This document shows, piece by piece, positions 5,520 to 6,150 of a DNA stretch of 6,150 nt. Source of the stretch: Chloroflexota bacterium (GTDB lineage Bacteria > Chloroflexota > Anaerolineae > B4-G1 > DUEL01); contig JAGHZG010000107.1 of the NCBI GenBank assembly GCA_017743275.1, forward strand, positions 1-6,150. Reading direction: 5' to 3'. Each line of letters opens with the position of its first letter. Position 1 is the first letter of the stretch. The position numbers were made by a program, and so were the translations under genes. The notes beneath the pieces are model-generated. The model did not search any database. It was not told the origin of the DNA and worked only from the letters and a program-made list of their open reading frames with translations.

Positions 5520-5960
5520 TCACACCAGCGAGCGGCGCGGGGTTCGTCGGCCTTCCCGCTGGCGCCGCTCCCGATTCGCCCGCGCCGCGCCCCGAAACGC
5601 CTCCACGTTCCGGATCACAGGCCGCCCCGGCACCTCCAGCGTGGGCCGGATCAACTTTCGCAACCGGTCCAGATGCTCCCGGGTCACCGGAGCGTCCCGT
5701 TCCGCCAGCCCCTCGGCGGTGTTGGCCGCCGCCAGGGCCCACGTCCACTCGTCCCGCAACTGGTCGGCCCGGACGTGATAGTGCTTCCGGTCCCACACTT
5801 CCGCTGACTTCAGGGCGTCCTCCCAGGCCGCCCGTAGCGTCACCCCGATCACTGAGAGCAGGTCCTTCGCCAATTCCTGGTCGTGCAGGACTCTGGGCAG
5901 ATGAACCAGCAGAATTTCGGCGACAATTCGCAGATGCTTCTCCCGGTCCGCAACGGTCAT
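5520..5960 (-). CDS. Conserved-looking protein of unknown function, 146 aa
   Basis: I do not recognise the family. The protein starts MTVADREKHLRIVAEILL and is predicted by composition to be mostly helical, with no signal peptide and no membrane segment. Residues 60-90 are rich in charged and aromatic residues (HYHVRADQLRDEWTWALA), and the last 24 residues (123-146) contain 10 arginines, which suggests contact with RNA, DNA or a membrane surface. Balanced composition favours this minus-strand frame over an overlapping Pro/Arg-rich plus-strand frame. There is no good SD: the ATG at 5960 follows directly on a heptamer repeat. The stop is 5 bases from the 70-bp inverted repeats. It is upstream of the nitrilase gene and could be the first gene of the minus block. 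Confidence 0.65.
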   Translation of the reverse strand: MTVADREKHLRIVAEILLVHLPRVLHDQELAKDLLSVIGVTLRAAWEDALKSAEVWDRKHYHVRADQLRDEWTWALAAANTAEGLAERDAPVTREHLDRLRKLIRPTLEVPGRPVIRNVEAFRGAARANRERRQREGRRTPRRSLV

Positions 5961-5964
5961 AAAC

Positions 5965-5999
5965 TCACGCTCTCACGTCTTACTTTTCACGCCTTACGG
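5965..5999. repeat. 7-bp tandem repeat upstream of the unknown gene
   Basis: On the minus strand, CCGTAAG, GCGTGAA, AAGTAAG and ACGTGAG (5999 down to 5972) are in phase, followed by AGCGTGA shifted by one base, ending 4 bases before the ATG at 5960. It is the same unit as the arrays at 1749 and 2817, here in the opposite orientation on the map. Confidence 0.75.
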
Positions 6000-6001
6000 T
6001 G

Positions 6002-6007
6002 TACAAT
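6002..6007 (+). promoter_or_regulatory. Possible -10 element TACAAT
   Basis: TACAAT preceded by TG resembles a -10 box pointing right, away from the minus block. The best -35 at a fitting distance (TTACTT, 5980-5985, 16-base spacer) is poor and lies in the heptamer repeat. Confidence 0.25.
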
Positions 6008-6025
6008 CGCCCCGCGAGGCTTGCG

Positions 6026-6150
6026 ATGAACCGTTCCTGTGTCCTGGGGTTCATCCTATTGGACGGCGCCAGGCTGGTGGGAATGGGACTGGCATTCTGG
6101 TTGTGCGACCGGGTGTTGCAGGATAAATCCTGCGCTACAACGGTTGCCCG
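6026..6150 (+). CDS. Doubtful truncated ORF at the right edge
   Basis: An ATG at 6026 with GAGG 6 bases upstream opens a frame that reaches the window end (41 codons). It begins MNRSCVLGFILLDGARLVGM, is hydrophobic in its first 30 residues, and matches nothing I recognise. Its last third runs through the GTAGCGCAGG palindrome, which usually sits between genes, so this is more likely non-coding. A possible -10 box lies at 6002. Confidence 0.2.
   Translation, partial: MNRSCVLGFILLDGARLVGMGLAFWLCDRVLQDKSCATTVA
6114..6140. repeat. Short palindromic repeat, second copy of the GTAGCGCAGG family
   Basis: GCAGGAT (6118-6124) and ATCCTGC (6127-6133) form a 7-bp stem with an AA loop, followed on the plus strand by GCTACAA. 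On the minus strand it reads GTAGCGCAGG then ATTTATCCTGC. The 10-base GTAGCGCAGG is identical to the edge of the 3613-3663 element, so the two appear to be members of one dispersed family with different inner stems. Confidence 0.65.

Noticed and set aside
5492..5962. 156-aa plus-strand frame opposite the unknown gene
   Set aside because: Very Pro/Arg/Ser-rich, begins inside the repeat and has no SD; the minus-strand frame has a more natural composition.

Overview
The window is GC-rich, densely coding bacterial DNA. It looks like a metagenome-assembled contig end, because its first 19 bases are the Tn5/Nextera mosaic-end adapter and not biology. The closest match in general style (high GC, short periodic repeats in the gaps, RsmD with APPQY in place of DPPY) is a Chloroflexota/Anaerolineae-like genome. 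That placement is an inference from recall, not from a search.

Layout: a plus-strand block runs from the left edge to about 2225. It holds the 3' end of an RNA 2'-phosphotransferase gene (kptA/tpt1), a complete nicotinate phosphoribosyltransferase gene (pncB) that overlaps it by an ATGA stop/start, and an OsmC-family peroxidase-like gene. A 12-bp-stem hairpin at 2228-2254 separates this block from a convergent minus-strand block. Read in its direction of transcription from about 5960 down to 2261, the minus block holds an unrecognised 146-aa protein, a nitrilase-superfamily omega-amidase-like hydrolase, an RsuA/RluB-type rRNA pseudouridine synthase, cytidylate kinase (cmk) and an RsmD-type 16S rRNA methyltransferase. 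The last 190 bases hold a repeat, a possible weak promoter and at most a doubtful truncated ORF.

Functionally, the plus block joins an NAD+-consuming RNA repair enzyme with an NAD-salvage enzyme under probable translational coupling. The minus block is mostly ribosome maturation (pseudouridylation, guanine methylation) plus CMP/dCMP phosphorylation, with a nitrilase and an unknown protein upstream.

The most unusual feature is the content of the gaps. Four of them carry degenerate 7-bp tandem repeats that fit one loose consensus, CG-Y-G-W-A-W; one overlaps the rluB start codon and the preceding stop codon. Another gap carries two 79-bp-spaced copies of a 70-bp inverted repeat built from 8-bp units. 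Two further places carry a GTAGCGCAGG palindrome. These appear to be several dispersed intergenic repeat families within 6 kb.
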